A stretch of 64,000 bases of DNA from Gammaproteobacteria bacterium (GCA_022826885.1 JAJDUB010000034.1:1-64000), one strand, 5' to 3'. Counted from the first letter of the stretch, positions 18,757 to 30,145 are shown. Notes: generated by a model from the sequence alone, not told the origin. Program-made: numbers and translations.

Positions 18757-21336
18757 TCACCCGACCGCGACGATGTTGACCAGGCGTTGCGGCACGACGA
18801 TGACTTTCGCCACGGTTTTGCCGCTGATGTGCCGCTGTACGTTTTCATTGCTCAGGGCATCGGTTTTTATACTTTCTTCGCTGGCATCGGGCGCGGCAAG
18901 AATCTGTGCCCGCTTCTTCCCGTTTACCTGCACCACCAACTGCAGTTCGTCCTCAACCATGGCGCCTGCATCCGCCTGCGGCCAGCCGGCGTCAATGAGC
19001 GCGGTTTCCTTTCCCATCGCGCGCCAGATTGCATCGGTGATATGGGGGATAATCGGCGAGAGCAGCAGCACCATGACTTCCAGGCCCTCGCGGCGCACGG
19101 CCGCGGCATTGGCGGATTGCTCGTTCATGCGCGACAGCACGTTCAACAACTCCATTACCGCGGCAATGGCGGTATTGAAAGTATAACGGCGGCCGATGTC
19201 ATCGTTCACCTTGACTATGGTCTGGTGGATTTTGCGGCGCACATCCCGCTGTTCCCGGGTATACGCGGCCGGACCGGCCGGCGCTGCGCGGTAATTGTTG
19301 CGGGCGTATTTCCAGAGGCGTTTGAGAAAGCGGTAGGCGCCTTCAATCCCTGAATCCGACCACTCCAGGCTTTGCTCCGGCGGCGCGGCAAACATGATGA
19401 ACAGGCGCACGGTGTCGGCGCCGTACCTGTCGATGATGTCCTGCGGGTCGATACCGTTGTTCTTTGATTTCGACATTTTCTCTCGTTTGCCGATGGTTAC
19501 CGGCAACTTGTCCGAACTGAGCCTTGCCGCGATGATCCGGCCCTTGGCGTCCCGTTCGAATTCCAGGTCCTTGAAATTGTAATACGTCCTGCGGCCGGCC
19601 TCCTCCCGGTAGAAGGTTTCTGCGACGACCATGCCCTGTGTCAGCAGGTTTTTAAACGGTTCCCCGTGACGGGTCAGCCCCAGGTCGCGCATGAGCTTCT
19701 GAAAAAACCTCGAATACAACAAGTGCAACACGGCGTGTTCTATTCCGCCGACATACTGGTCCACAGGCAACCAGTACTCGGTCCGCTCATCCAGCATCGC
19801 GTCATGGTTGTCCGTGCAACAGAAACGCGCGAAATACCAGGAGGACTCGAAAAACGTATCGAAGGTGTCGGTCTCCCTGCGCGACGGCAACCTGGTTTCA
19901 GGGTGGGGGGTGTAAAGAAAATCATCCATTTCGTTCAATGGTGATCGAACACCGGAAAATTCGACATTTTCCGGCAACACCACCGGCAGCTCATGCGCCG
20001 GTAGCGGCACTGAACCGCCGTTCTCATCCGTAATCACGGGTATGGGGCAACCCCAGTAGCGTTGCCGTGAAATGCCCCAGTCGCGCAAACGGTAGTTGAC
20101 CTTGCGCCCGCCCATCCCGGCTTCTTCGATCCGGTCCGCGATGGAGGCAAATGCCTGTTCGAAGGTCAGACCGTCGAATTCGCCGGAGTTTTCCAGTATC
20201 CCTTTCTGCACATACGCGCCCTCGTCCAGGGTTATCCCTATGCCGTCCGCCGGACGGATGACCGGCTTGATCGGGAGATCATGTTTTTTTGCGAATTCCC
20301 AGTCGCGCGAGTCATGCCCGGGCACTCCCATCACCGCGCCGGTGCCGTAGCCCATCAGGATGAAGTTGGCCACCCACACCGGCAGGGCTTCCCCGGTAAA
20401 CGGATGAGTAACGTGTATATCCAGGGGAACGCCCTCTTTCTCCATGGCTTCCAGTTCGGCCTCGGACGTGCCGACACTGCTGTATTTCTGCACAAATGCT
20501 GCGATGTCCGCGCGCCTCTCCGCGGCGGCAACAGCCACGGGATGTTCGAAGGCCACCGCCATGTAACTGACGCCGAACAGGGTATCGGGACGAGTGGTGA
20601 ACACCGTCAGCTTTTCCGGGCCGCCGGCAATCGGGAAATCAATTTCAACCCCTTCGGATCGCCCGATCCAGTTGCGCTGCATGGTGCGCACGGAATCGGG
20701 CCAGCCATCAAGGTTGTCCAGTTCTTCCAGCAATTCCTCGCTGTAATCGGTAATCTTCAGGAACCATTGCGGTATTTCTTTCCTTTCCACTACTGCGCCG
20801 GACCGCCAACCCCTGCCGTCTATCACCTGTTCGTTGGCCAGTACGGTCTGGTCCACGGGGTCCCAGTTAACCGGGGCGGTTTTCTTGTAAACCAGCCCTT
20901 TCCTGTACAGCTCGGTGAAAAACCATTGTTCCCAGCGATAGTAATCCGGCCTGCACGTGGCGATTTCCCGGTCCCAGTCATAGGCAAACCCCAGTCGCTG
21001 CAACTGGGTGCGCATGTAGTCGATATTCTGGTAGGTCCATTTGGCCGGTGCCACGCGGTTTTCTATCGCCGCGTTCTCCGCCGGCAAGCCGAAGGCGTCC
21101 CAGCCCATGGGCTGGAGCACGTTCCTGCCCTGCAAGCGCTGGTAGCGGGCTATCACATCGCCTATGGTGTAATTTCTCACGTGGCCGATGTGCAGCTTCC
21201 CGCTGGGGTAGGGAAACATGGAGAGGCAGTAAAACTTTTCCCGGCCAGGCTCCTCCCTTACCTTGAAGGCGCGCTTTTTTTCCCACGTCGCCTGGACTTC
21301 GGTCTCTATTTTCCTGGGCTGGTACGCTATATCCAT
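18757..21336 (-). CDS. leuS: Leucyl-tRNA synthetase
   Basis: Class I synthetase that charges tRNA-Leu, with an editing domain. It is 859 aa counted from MDIAYQPRKIETEVQATW, which aligns with the family N-terminus (E. coli is 860); the ORF track begins at a TTG eight codons earlier. HIGH signature PSGKLHIGHVRNYTIGDVIARYQ, and KMSKS in EKMSKSKNNGIDPQDIIDRYGADTVR. CP1 editing-domain residues are in VFTTRPDTLFGVSYMAVAFEHP. Start choice is not certain, because neither candidate has a good ribosome site. It leads leuS-lptE-holA and is the first minus-strand block left of the origin-proximal region. Confidence 0.97.
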   Translation of the reverse strand: MDIAYQPRKIETEVQATWEKKRAFKVREEPGREKFYCLSMFPYPSGKLHIGHVRNYTIGDVIARYQRLQGRNVLQPMGWDAFGLPAENAAIENRVAPAKWTYQNIDYMRTQLQRLGFAYDWDREIATCRPDYYRWEQWFFTELYRKGLVYKKTAPVNWDPVDQTVLANEQVIDGRGWRSGAVVERKEIPQWFLKITDYSEELLEELDNLDGWPDSVRTMQRNWIGRSEGVEIDFPIAGGPEKLTVFTTRPDTLFGVSYMAVAFEHPVAVAAAERRADIAAFVQKYSSVGTSEAELEAMEKEGVPLDIHVTHPFTGEALPVWVANFILMGYGTGAVMGVPGHDSRDWEFAKKHDLPIKPVIRPADGIGITLDEGAYVQKGILENSGEFDGLTFEQAFASIADRIEEAGMGGRKVNYRLRDWGISRQRYWGCPIPVITDENGGSVPLPAHELPVVLPENVEFSGVRSPLNEMDDFLYTPHPETRLPSRRETDTFDTFFESSWYFARFCCTDNHDAMLDERTEYWLPVDQYVGGIEHAVLHLLYSRFFQKLMRDLGLTRHGEPFKNLLTQGMVVAETFYREEAGRRTYYNFKDLEFERDAKGRIIAARLSSDKLPVTIGKREKMSKSKNNGIDPQDIIDRYGADTVRLFIMFAAPPEQSLEWSDSGIEGAYRFLKRLWKYARNNYRAAPAGPAAYTREQRDVRRKIHQTIVKVNDDIGRRYTFNTAIAAVMELLNVLSRMNEQSANAAAVRREGLEVMVLLLSPIIPHITDAIWRAMGKETALIDAGWPQADAGAMVEDELQLVVQVNGKKRAQILAAPDASEESIKTDALSNENVQRHISGKTVAKVIVVPQRLVNIVAVG

Positions 21337-21480
21337 CTCGAATGAGTCTGTATGCATCAATCGTGGAAGAATACAGCAGAGGGGCCGTAATGAACAAGCC
21401 CGAAAGTTGCACAGGGGGACGGGCCGCCGCTTACTGGATATGGGAGGATGCCTTGAACCCGCCCCCGTCTGTGCGTTCTT

Positions 21481-21753
21481 TTACTCGGGACTGTCGCCGA
21501 CCGTCAGCATCTCCCTGTTTTTTTCCACCAGCGTCCGTCCTATTCCCCTGATATTGGTCAGCTCCTGCACAGCCTTGAAACCGCCGTTCTGTTCCCGGTA
21601 TTCGATGATCCTTTCAGCGAACGATTCGCCGACGCCGCGCAGGCTCATCAATGTTTCCTTGTCTGCCGTATTGATGTCAACCGTCCCGCCGGCAAACAGC
21701 GTGACAGGCAGGCAGAGCAACATGGCGGCGGCAAGATTCCTTAATTTTTTCAT
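21481..21753 (-). CDS. Helix-hairpin-helix protein, ComEA family
   Basis: Small exported DNA-binding protein, 90 aa, with a signal peptide (LAAAMLLCLPVTLFAGG) and one (HhH)2 domain. The tandem hairpins are INTADKETLMSLRGVGESFAERII and ELTNIRGIGRTLVEKNREML. Short ComEA proteins bind incoming DNA in the periplasm during natural transformation. The ribosome site AGAAGGAGACC is strong. It is a single gene next to the origin-proximal spacer. A ComF homologue is also in this window, which fits, but does not prove, competence. Confidence 0.92.
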   Translation of the reverse strand: MKKLRNLAAAMLLCLPVTLFAGGTVDINTADKETLMSLRGVGESFAERIIEYREQNGGFKAVQELTNIRGIGRTLVEKNREMLTVGDSPE

Positions 21754-21862
21754 AATGGTCTCCTTCTGTTTTTCAGTTAAAAGTTATTTTGTCCGTGATC
21801 CTCGACCACACTTAACAGTCTATCGGCCGCCCGGCTACCGGCAAGAAAAAAATCAGCAAAAA

Positions 21863-21878
21863 TGTGAGAAAACTCACA
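21863..21878. repeat. Palindrome TGTGAG-AAAA-CTCACA
   Basis: Perfect 6-bp arms around AAAA, flanked by two AAAATCAG-like direct repeats. It could be an operator in the comEA-like promoter region or a short hairpin. No regulator can be assigned. Confidence 0.45.
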
Positions 21879-21956
21879 AAATCAGTGAAATTTTTTGCGC
21901 AGGGCCCCGCCGAACCTGCAGGTTTACCCGGGCGGCGAACAGATGTTTGCGATTTA

Positions 21957-21965
21957 TGCTATAAT
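21957..21965 (+). promoter_or_regulatory. Extended -10 promoter upstream of dnaN
   Basis: TGCTATAAT is a consensus extended -10 (TGnTATAAT) pointing towards dnaN, with an approximately 230-nt leader. No good -35 is visible, which extended -10 promoters can tolerate. Confidence 0.5.
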
Positions 21966-22063
21966 TTAGCGTCATTCCGGGCCATGCGATACAATGTTAA
22001 AAACCGGTAAAACAAGCTGTGAACAATTTGTATAAAATACGTCATCCTTTGACGGAGCACTGA

Positions 22064-22072
22064 TTATCCACA
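22064..22072 (+). promoter_or_regulatory. Consensus DnaA box
   Basis: TTATCCACA, an exact match to the high-affinity DnaA-binding consensus, 124 nt upstream of dnaN. It may serve origin function or autoregulation of the dnaN operon. Confidence 0.75.
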
Positions 22073-22195
22073 GGGAATTAAACGGGAGTCGGCAATAAAA
22101 TTCTTTTCGGTATGGAGCGTATCTTTTTGATTTTTAAGGAGAAAATAGTTTTTTCCCGTTTTGCGTCCGTGCAATAAAAACTACTCTAAAAATAT

Positions 22196-23296
22196 ATGAA
22201 GCTTACAATTAATAGAGATATTTTCCTGCCTGCGTTGAACAATCTCAACGGTGTCGTGGAAACCCGCCCAACTTTGGCGATCCTCGCCAATGTTTTGTTG
22301 AACGTATCTCCCCAACAGTTGCGTTTGACGACGACGGACATGGAAGTCGAACTGTCAGAGGCCATTTCAGGTGAGTTCGGGCAAACCAGCGACATTACCA
22401 TTCCGGCGAGAAAAATACTGGACATCTGCCGGACATTGCCGGAAGGAGCTGAAATCACGTTATCGGTTGAGGACGAGCGCGTGAATGTTTCATCGGGAAG
22501 AAGCCGGTTTTCGCTGTTATCGTTACCTGCGCAGGAGTTTCCCCTCGTTGACCCGGGGGAAGCTGATACCAGGTTCACGCTTCCGCAAAAACAGTTCAAA
22601 TCGTTACTGGACAGGACGGCATTCGCCATGGCCAGGCAGGATGTGCGATATTACCTGAACGGCGTATTACTTGAGGCGCAGAATGACAGGTTGCGTGCGG
22701 TGGCAACAGACGGACACAGGCTGGCCCTGTGCGATGTAGACATCACAATTCCCGCGGAAGAAAAAAAGCAACTGATCATACCGAGAAAAGGCGTACAGGA
22801 ACTGGTGCGACTGGTGGGGGAAACGGAAGCAGAAATGGAAGTGGTCATGAGCAGGAACCACATTCGTGTTGTCCTGGACGACCTGGTCTTTACCAGTAAA
22901 CTGATAGATGGGAAATACCCTGACTACAACAGGGTAATACCGGAAATTTCGGCGAATCCTGTACTGGCGCAAAGGGAGACGCTGAAAAAGAGCCTCAGCA
23001 GGGCCTCCATTCTTTCCAGCGACAAGTACCGGGGAGTAAAAATCTCATTGGAACAGGATAAACTGAGGTCTCTGGTGCACAACCCGGAGCAGGAGCAGGC
23101 GGAAGATGAGATTGACGTGGAATATTCGGGAGAAGATATAGAAGTTGGATTTAACGTGAGTTACCTGCTCGATGCGGTCAGCATCGTTCAAACAGACAAG
23201 GTAAGGCTTTCGGTTTCTTCCCCGAAGAGCGGTTGTCTGGTGCTGCCCGAGGAAGGAGGAGAGTGTAAGTACATCGTCATGCCGCTGTTGCTGTAG
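22196..23296 (+). CDS. dnaN: DNA polymerase III beta subunit (sliding clamp)
   Basis: Dimeric ring that tethers polymerases to DNA. It is 366 aa, the standard size, with the three clamp domains: about 1-120 (MKLTINRDIFLPALNNLNGVVETRPTLAILANVLL), 128-245 (FTLPQKQFKSLLDRTAFAMARQDVRYYLNGVLLE, TDGHRLA) and 246-366, ending YIVMPLLL. The hydrophobic cleft that binds clamp-binding motifs is formed by the last two domains. The ATG at 22196 has no Shine-Dalgarno sequence; an AT-rich stretch precedes it. It is followed by recF (31 nt) and gyrB, but not preceded by dnaA. Confidence 0.98.
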   Translation: MKLTINRDIFLPALNNLNGVVETRPTLAILANVLLNVSPQQLRLTTTDMEVELSEAISGEFGQTSDITIPARKILDICRTLPEGAEITLSVEDERVNVSSGRSRFSLLSLPAQEFPLVDPGEADTRFTLPQKQFKSLLDRTAFAMARQDVRYYLNGVLLEAQNDRLRAVATDGHRLALCDVDITIPAEEKKQLIIPRKGVQELVRLVGETEAEMEVVMSRNHIRVVLDDLVFTSKLIDGKYPDYNRVIPEISANPVLAQRETLKKSLSRASILSSDKYRGVKISLEQDKLRSLVHNPEQEQAEDEIDVEYSGEDIEVGFNVSYLLDAVSIVQTDKVRLSVSSPKSGCLVLPEEGGECKYIVMPLLL

Positions 23297-23327
23297 GCGC
23301 CAGGCTATATTGTCCAACAGGCGGCCG

Positions 23328-24389
23328 ATGTACATAGAATGGCTGCAAGTCAGAAACGTTCGTAATCTATCCGATCAGAGAATTGAGCCGGGCCCGGTTC
23401 TGAACGTGATTTGCGGACCCAACGGCAGCGGCAAGACAGCGCTGTTGGAAGCGATACATATTCTGGGTCGTTGCCGGTCTTTCCGCACAACGGGCATCAA
23501 CCGCGTCATCCGTTACCAACAAAAAGAAATACAAATCAGTGCGGGATTGCGATTGCCGGACCGGACGCTGGTGGTAACGGGCGTTGAGCGGAGCAGGACA
23601 GCGTTGAACATCCGTTATAACCAACGAACGGTGCGCAAGGTTTCGGAACAGGCAGCGTTAATTCCTGTCATCACTGTCACCCCGGAAAGCCACAGGCTGG
23701 TTTCCGGAAGCCCAATTTTCCGTAGACGCTGGTTGGATTGGGCAATGTTTCACGTGAAACCGGACTATATCGAGACCTGGAGGGATTACCATAAGGCCCT
23801 GAAAAACCGAAACAGCTTACTGAGGAAGAACAAGGCCGGCCAGCTTGCCCCGTGGGAACAAGCCATGTGGCGGGCCGCGAAAGAGTTGACAATTCAACGG
23901 ACTGCATTCATCAGAGAGCTGTCCGATGCAATGGAAACGGCGATACGTCAACTCCGGATACCGCAGACCACGCTCGAGTACGACCGTGGCTGGCAGGCGG
24001 GTGTTGACCTGGACCGCTATCTGGCGGAGCAGCGCCGGGGGGATATGGAAAGAGGAGTGACGCGCCACGGACTGCACCGGAGTGATATTACGATTTGTCA
24101 GGACGGGAGAGAAGTCGGACACTTTTATTCCCGCGGACAGATCAAGCTGTGTATTACAGCGTTATCACTGGCGCTGGACAGCGTATTCAGAAACAGGACA
24201 CAGCGCTCTCCTATTATCCTGGTAGATGATCTGCCGGCGGAACTGGACCATACGGGACAACAGCGAATCATTCAGGCGTTGGCCGGGCAGGGAGGACAGG
24301 TGTTTATAACGACAACAGGAAACCTGCCGCAGGTAAATAATTTGCCGATAAAGATGTTTCACGTGGAACAGGGCCAATTCGCCTCCTGA
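23328..24389 (+). CDS. recF: DNA replication and repair protein RecF
   Basis: SMC-like ATPase that loads RecA at gaps via RecFOR. It is 353 aa from the ATG at 23328 (MYIEWLQVRNVRNLSDQRIEPGP); the track's TTG start is six codons earlier. Walker A is GPNGSGKTALLEAI, the signature-like region is HFYSRGQIKLCITALSLAL, and Walker B is PIILVDDLPAELD, followed by QVFITTTG. The two FHV-containing segments (MFHVKPDYIETW and KMFHVEQG) are encoded by sequences that match the ParB-binding site parS; see the separate entries. It sits between dnaN and gyrB as in most Proteobacteria. Confidence 0.97.
   Translation: MYIEWLQVRNVRNLSDQRIEPGPVLNVICGPNGSGKTALLEAIHILGRCRSFRTTGINRVIRYQQKEIQISAGLRLPDRTLVVTGVERSRTALNIRYNQRTVRKVSEQAALIPVITVTPESHRLVSGSPIFRRRWLDWAMFHVKPDYIETWRDYHKALKNRNSLLRKNKAGQLAPWEQAMWRAAKELTIQRTAFIRELSDAMETAIRQLRIPQTTLEYDRGWQAGVDLDRYLAEQRRGDMERGVTRHGLHRSDITICQDGREVGHFYSRGQIKLCITALSLALDSVFRNRTQRSPIILVDDLPAELDHTGQQRIIQALAGQGGQVFITTTGNLPQVNNLPIKMFHVEQGQFAS
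23746..23761. promoter_or_regulatory. parS-like ParB/Spo0J binding site 1
   Basis: TGTTTCACGTGAAACC matches the bacterial parS consensus TGTTNCACGTGAAACA at all positions but the last. It lies inside recF, encoding MFHVKP. parS sites cluster near oriC, which fits its location beside dnaN and gyrB. Confidence 0.65.
24355..24370. promoter_or_regulatory. parS-like ParB/Spo0J binding site 2
   Basis: TGTTTCACGTGGAACA; its reverse complement TGTTCCACGTGAAACA is an exact match to TGTTNCACGTGAAACA. It lies at the end of recF, encoding MFHVEQ. ParB bound here would seed chromosome segregation complexes next to the origin. Confidence 0.75.
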
Positions 24390-24455
24390 CAAGCCCGAAG
24401 CTCTCACAACGCGCCGGTTCATGTTGCAGCGAACAATTGCGGCATGGTAAAATAA

Positions 24456-26882
<2,427 letters not shown>

Positions 26883-26887
26883 GGGTT

Positions 26888-27130
26888 AACCCGCATTTCT
26901 CACCAAGTGATGCGAAGATCGCGCCGGATTTTTTGCGTGAGCGGGCGCTCACGACCGAAAGCATAGTTATTCTTCTGGTTGAGGGAGTATGTGCCCGCTC
27001 ACGCAAAAAAGACAAGCGAGGGCGCATCAAGCGTAGTCAGGAATGGCACCACGGCAGAGAGAATACCATAACTCATTGATTGCAAACATCTATCCGATGG
27101 CAATAAGCGACTTGGTGGGAAATGCGGGTT
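26888..27130. mobile_element. MITE-like element with nested inverted repeats between gyrB and comF
   Basis: 243 bp bounded by 21-bp terminal inverted repeats AACCCGCATTTCTCACCAAGT and ACTTGGTGGGAAATGCGGGTT (one mismatch). Inside is a second, perfect 18-bp inverted repeat (TTTTTTGCGTGAGCGGGC at 26929-26946 and its complement at 26993-27010) around a 46-nt centre. No convincing ORF is inside. The size, the ends and the lack of coding capacity fit a non-autonomous transposon (MITE). No target-site duplication is obvious. It exactly fills the space between the gyrB and comF stops, so the inner hairpin with flanking T and A runs could terminate both transcripts. Confidence 0.7.
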
Positions 27131-27136
27131 GATGCC

Positions 27137-27817
27137 TTACTGACTCGGGGGCGTAGCGCGGGCCAGGCACCAGACCTGCACATGTTGTGCGCCGTGATGT
27201 TTCAGCAGGCGCGCAAGTTCATCCGCGGTCGCCCCGGTCGTCAGGATGTCGTCCACAACGGCGATGTTTTTGTATCTCATTGTTTTTATTAATGAAAAAG
27301 CATCCCTGACATTGTTTTTGCGCTGTTCCGGGCGCAGTTCATATTGGTATGCCGTAAGTTTGTTTCTGCGAAGCAGTTGATCGTCAACAGGCAGAGACAG
27401 CCGTTGAGACAGGACGCTCGCAACCTCCCGCGCCTGGTTGTAGCCGCGGCTGCGCAGGCGCTTGCCATGCATCGGTGTCGGCACCAGGCAGTCGGGAACA
27501 ACCTCCATGTCGCGCTCGAGGGCTTCCAGCAGCGGTCGGGACAGGGCATGCGCCAAATCCAGCCGTGCCAGGTATTTCAACCTTTTTATCATCTGGTCCA
27601 CGGGGTAACGGTACATGCAGCCGGAGAAGCAGGAATCGAAAGACGGCGCGCGCGGAAAACAGCGTGCGCAGTTGGTGGCGACAGCCTCGGGCCCTCCGCA
27701 ACAGGGACAAACGCCCGCCGGCTGCAGCGGCAATTCTGCGCGGCAGGCACGGCAGAGCCGTTCCCCGGACAGCTCAGCGGGCGCGCCGCAAAGGATGCAC
27801 AGGATTCTGATGAACAT
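27137..27817 (-). CDS. comF: ComF family phosphoribosyltransferase-like protein
   Basis: Protein of 226 aa with an N-terminal four-Cys zinc module (CILCGAPAELSGERLCRAC; then CPCCGGPEAVATNCARCFP) and a C-terminal PRTase fold. The PRPP-binding motif reads NIAVVDDILTTGATADELARLLK. The double-ring region VPTPMHGKRLRSRGYNQAREVA is family-typical. ComF helps single-stranded DNA uptake in natural transformation; the E. coli homologue (GntX/YhgH) is needed to use DNA as food. It is divergent from bioB, a conserved gammaproteobacterial neighbourhood. Confidence 0.94.
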   Translation of the reverse strand: MFIRILCILCGAPAELSGERLCRACRAELPLQPAGVCPCCGGPEAVATNCARCFPRAPSFDSCFSGCMYRYPVDQMIKRLKYLARLDLAHALSRPLLEALERDMEVVPDCLVPTPMHGKRLRSRGYNQAREVASVLSQRLSLPVDDQLLRRNKLTAYQYELRPEQRKNNVRDAFSLIKTMRYKNIAVVDDILTTGATADELARLLKHHGAQHVQVWCLARATPPSQ

Positions 27818-27941
27818 GCCGGTTAAAGAACATCTGGTTTAGTCAGGGCTTCCCTGGAAAGAGTACTGGTATAAAACAGTAGTCAATCCCAACGGGACGC
27901 CGGTGTTGACAAGACTGGCTCAGGCGATAACATATTCATCC

Positions 27942-28964
27942 ATGTCGACTTATGAAACAGCACGGGAGCTCGCTCCGTTTACGGCTCCAAGACACGACTG
28001 GAGCCTGGATGAGATATTAACACTTTACCGGCAACCCTTGAATGATTTGTTGTCTCGAGCGCACTCGGTTCACCGCGGCTGTTTCGACCCCAACCGCATA
28101 CAGCTAAGCACCCTGGTCAATATCAAGAGCGGCGGCTGTCCGGAAGACTGTGCATATTGTCCGCAGAGCGTTCGTTATAAGACCGGGGTCGACAGCGAAG
28201 CGCTGATGTCCTGTGAGCAGGTCCTGGCCGAGGCGCGCCGCGCCAAGGCATCGGGCGCAAGCCGGTTTTGTATGGGCGCGGCCTGGCGCGGGCCGAAAGA
28301 GAAGGATATTGACAGGGTTGCCGAGATGATTTCCGGGGTCAGGGAGCTCGGGCTGGAAACCTGTGTTACCCTGGGGATGCTGAAACCCGGCCAGGCGGAA
28401 CGCCTTAAAAACGCAGGTCTTGATTACTACAACCACAACCTCGATACATCGGAGAGTTTCTACTCCAGCATCATCAGCACCAGGACCTACCAGGAACGGC
28501 TTGATACGCTGCAGCGGGTACGCGACGCCGGGATCAATGTATGCTGCGGCGGAATTATCGGAATGGGAGAGTCGGTCGATGATCGGGCAGCGCTGCTGCA
28601 AACGCTGGCATGCCTGCCCCGGCAACCGGAGAGCGTACCCATCAATACCCTGGTCAAGGTGGCCGGCACGCCGTTGGCCGGAGAGGAGGACGCGGACCCC
28701 ATAGAACTTGTCAGGACTATCGCCTGCGCTCGTATTTTGATGCCCCGGGCGTATGTGCGGCTGTCCGCGGGCAGAACCGGGATGAGCGATTCGACCCAGG
28801 CATTGTGTTTTTATGCCGGCGCCAATTCCATCTTTTACGGAGAGAAACTCCTGACGACCGAAAACCCGCAGTTTTCCAAAGATAAGGCCCTGTTTGCACG
28901 GCTCGGCCTGGTCGCCGATACGGATGAAGCCTCAGGGATGGCGCTGGCAGATCAAAATCATTGA
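27942..28964 (+). CDS. bioB: Biotin synthase
   Basis: Radical-SAM enzyme that inserts sulfur into dethiobiotin. The radical-SAM [4Fe-4S] motif CPEDCAYC is intact, with the second cluster's ligands in later Cys/Arg residues ([30 protein letters not shown]). The 340-aa form from the ATG at 27942 is preferred because it gives the family's usual 340-350 aa and starts shortly before HDWSLDEI. The ORF track uses a GTG 13 codons earlier, and neither start has a strong ribosome site, so the start is uncertain. It is the first gene of bioBFCD. A TGGTATAAA extended -10 lies near 27868. I saw no BirA-type operator. Confidence 0.96.
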   Translation: MSTYETARELAPFTAPRHDWSLDEILTLYRQPLNDLLSRAHSVHRGCFDPNRIQLSTLVNIKSGGCPEDCAYCPQSVRYKTGVDSEALMSCEQVLAEARRAKASGASRFCMGAAWRGPKEKDIDRVAEMISGVRELGLETCVTLGMLKPGQAERLKNAGLDYYNHNLDTSESFYSSIISTRTYQERLDTLQRVRDAGINVCCGGIIGMGESVDDRAALLQTLACLPRQPESVPINTLVKVAGTPLAGEEDADPIELVRTIACARILMPRAYVRLSAGRTGMSDSTQALCFYAGANSIFYGEKLLTTENPQFSKDKALFARLGLVADTDEASGMALADQNH

Positions 28965-30145
28965 TGTCCCGCGCCCTGTCGGCCGATCCGTTTTCGTTAG
29001 CAAAAGGTCTGGACAGCATCAGGGCCGCGGGCCGGTTCCGGACAAGGCACACCGTCACTTCTGCGCAGGGGGCGGTTCTCCGGGCAGACGGGCGGAACTA
29101 TATCAACTTTTCCGGCAATGACTACCTCGGTATGGCCAATGACGGCAGGGTGGTTCAGGCGCTGCAGTCTGCCGCGGCCGTTTACGGGGCCGGCAGCGGC
29201 GCTTCCCAACTGATCTGCGGGTACAGCCGGGCTCACGAACACCTGGAACAGGCGCTTGCGCAGCAACTGGGCCGTTCCCGCGCGGTGCTTTTTTCCAGCG
29301 GGTACCTGGCCAATCTTGCGGTTGTAACCACCTTTGCCGCGCGCCGTGAAGATGTGGTTGTGATGGACCGGGAAAACCATGCGTCACTGATCGACGGCGC
29401 GTTACTGGCCCGTGCAGGCCTGCGCCGCTATCGGCATCTTGACGTGGCGGAACTGGACAGCCTGTGCGGCAATGGCCGCTCCCTGGTTGCCACCGACGGG
29501 GTATTCAGCATGGACGGCAGCATCGCGCCGTTGCCGGAAATTACCGCAATCTGTGCGCGCCGCAGGGCGCTGCTTGCCGTGGACGACGCGCATGGATTCT
29601 GCGTCCTGGGCAAAGACGGCGGCGGCACGCCGGAACATTATTCCCTGGACCAGACGCAGGTTCCCGTGCTGATGGGCACATTCGGCAAGGCCTGCGGGGT
29701 GTCGGGGGCCTTCGTGGCCGGCCCCGATGACGTTATCGAGACCTTGATTCAAACAGGCCGGCCCTACATTTACACGACCGCCATGCCCCCTGCCCTGGCA
29801 GCCGCGATCAGCGAATCACTGGTCATAATCACGCGGGAATCCTGGCGCCGGGAAAAACTGCGCGCCCTGGTGGCCCGGTTTATCCGGGGCGCACGGGAAC
29901 TTGGACTGCCGTTGATACCGTCGGAAACACATATTCAGGGATTGCTCGCGGGCAGTGGCGAGGCGGCGGTACGGACCAGCGACCGGTTGCGCGAACGGGG
30001 GTTCTGGGTGAATGCGATCCGGCCGCCCACGGTTGCAAAAAATACAGAACGGCTGAGGATAACGTTGAGCGCGGGTCACAGTGAAGAACAGGTTGATTGC
30101 CTGCTGGACGCCCTGGCGCAGGTCGAGAAGCGGCAACAGCCATGA
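28964..30145 (+). CDS. bioF: 8-amino-7-oxononanoate synthase
   Basis: PLP enzyme that joins pimeloyl-ACP and alanine, the first committed ring-building step of biotin synthesis. It is 393 aa. The PLP-binding Lys is in VPVLMGTFGKACGVSGAF. Other hallmarks are INFSGNDYLGMAND, GAGSGASQLICGYSRAHEHLEQALA, FSSGYLANLAVV, LAVDDAHGFCVLGKDGGG and RPYIYTTAMPPALAAA. The ATG at 28964 shares one base with the bioB stop (TGATG), and its own stop overlaps bioC by 4 nt. Confidence 0.97.
   Translation: MSRALSADPFSLAKGLDSIRAAGRFRTRHTVTSAQGAVLRADGRNYINFSGNDYLGMANDGRVVQALQSAAAVYGAGSGASQLICGYSRAHEHLEQALAQQLGRSRAVLFSSGYLANLAVVTTFAARREDVVVMDRENHASLIDGALLARAGLRRYRHLDVAELDSLCGNGRSLVATDGVFSMDGSIAPLPEITAICARRRALLAVDDAHGFCVLGKDGGGTPEHYSLDQTQVPVLMGTFGKACGVSGAFVAGPDDVIETLIQTGRPYIYTTAMPPALAAAISESLVIITRESWRREKLRALVARFIRGARELGLPLIPSETHIQGLLAGSGEAAVRTSDRLRERGFWVNAIRPPTVAKNTERLRITLSAGHSEEQVDCLLDALAQVEKRQQP

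Larger units (their letters stand above)
21754..22195. other. Non-coding origin-proximal spacer between comEA-like gene and dnaN (candidate oriC)
   Basis: 442 nt without a gene. It contains a perfect DnaA box (TTATCCACA) at 22064 and a weaker box-like TGTGAACAA at 22018. A small palindrome lies at 21863, an extended -10 promoter (TGCTATAAT) near 21957, and an AT-rich tract from about 22120 to 22195. dnaN-recF-gyrB follow, and gene orientation switches here from minus to plus. dnaA, normally in front of dnaN, is absent. Too few DnaA boxes are visible to call oriC firmly. Confidence 0.5.

Noticed and set aside
20281-21345. 354-aa plus-strand ORF antisense to leuS
   Set aside because: leuS has both catalytic signatures over the same bases; the antisense product is low-information.
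22018-22026. TGTGAACAA as a second DnaA box
   Set aside because: Two mismatches to TGTGGATAA; too weak to count.
27818-27941. BirA-type biotin operator upstream of bioB
   Set aside because: No TTGTAAAC...GTTTACAA-like dyad is visible in the comF-bioB spacer.
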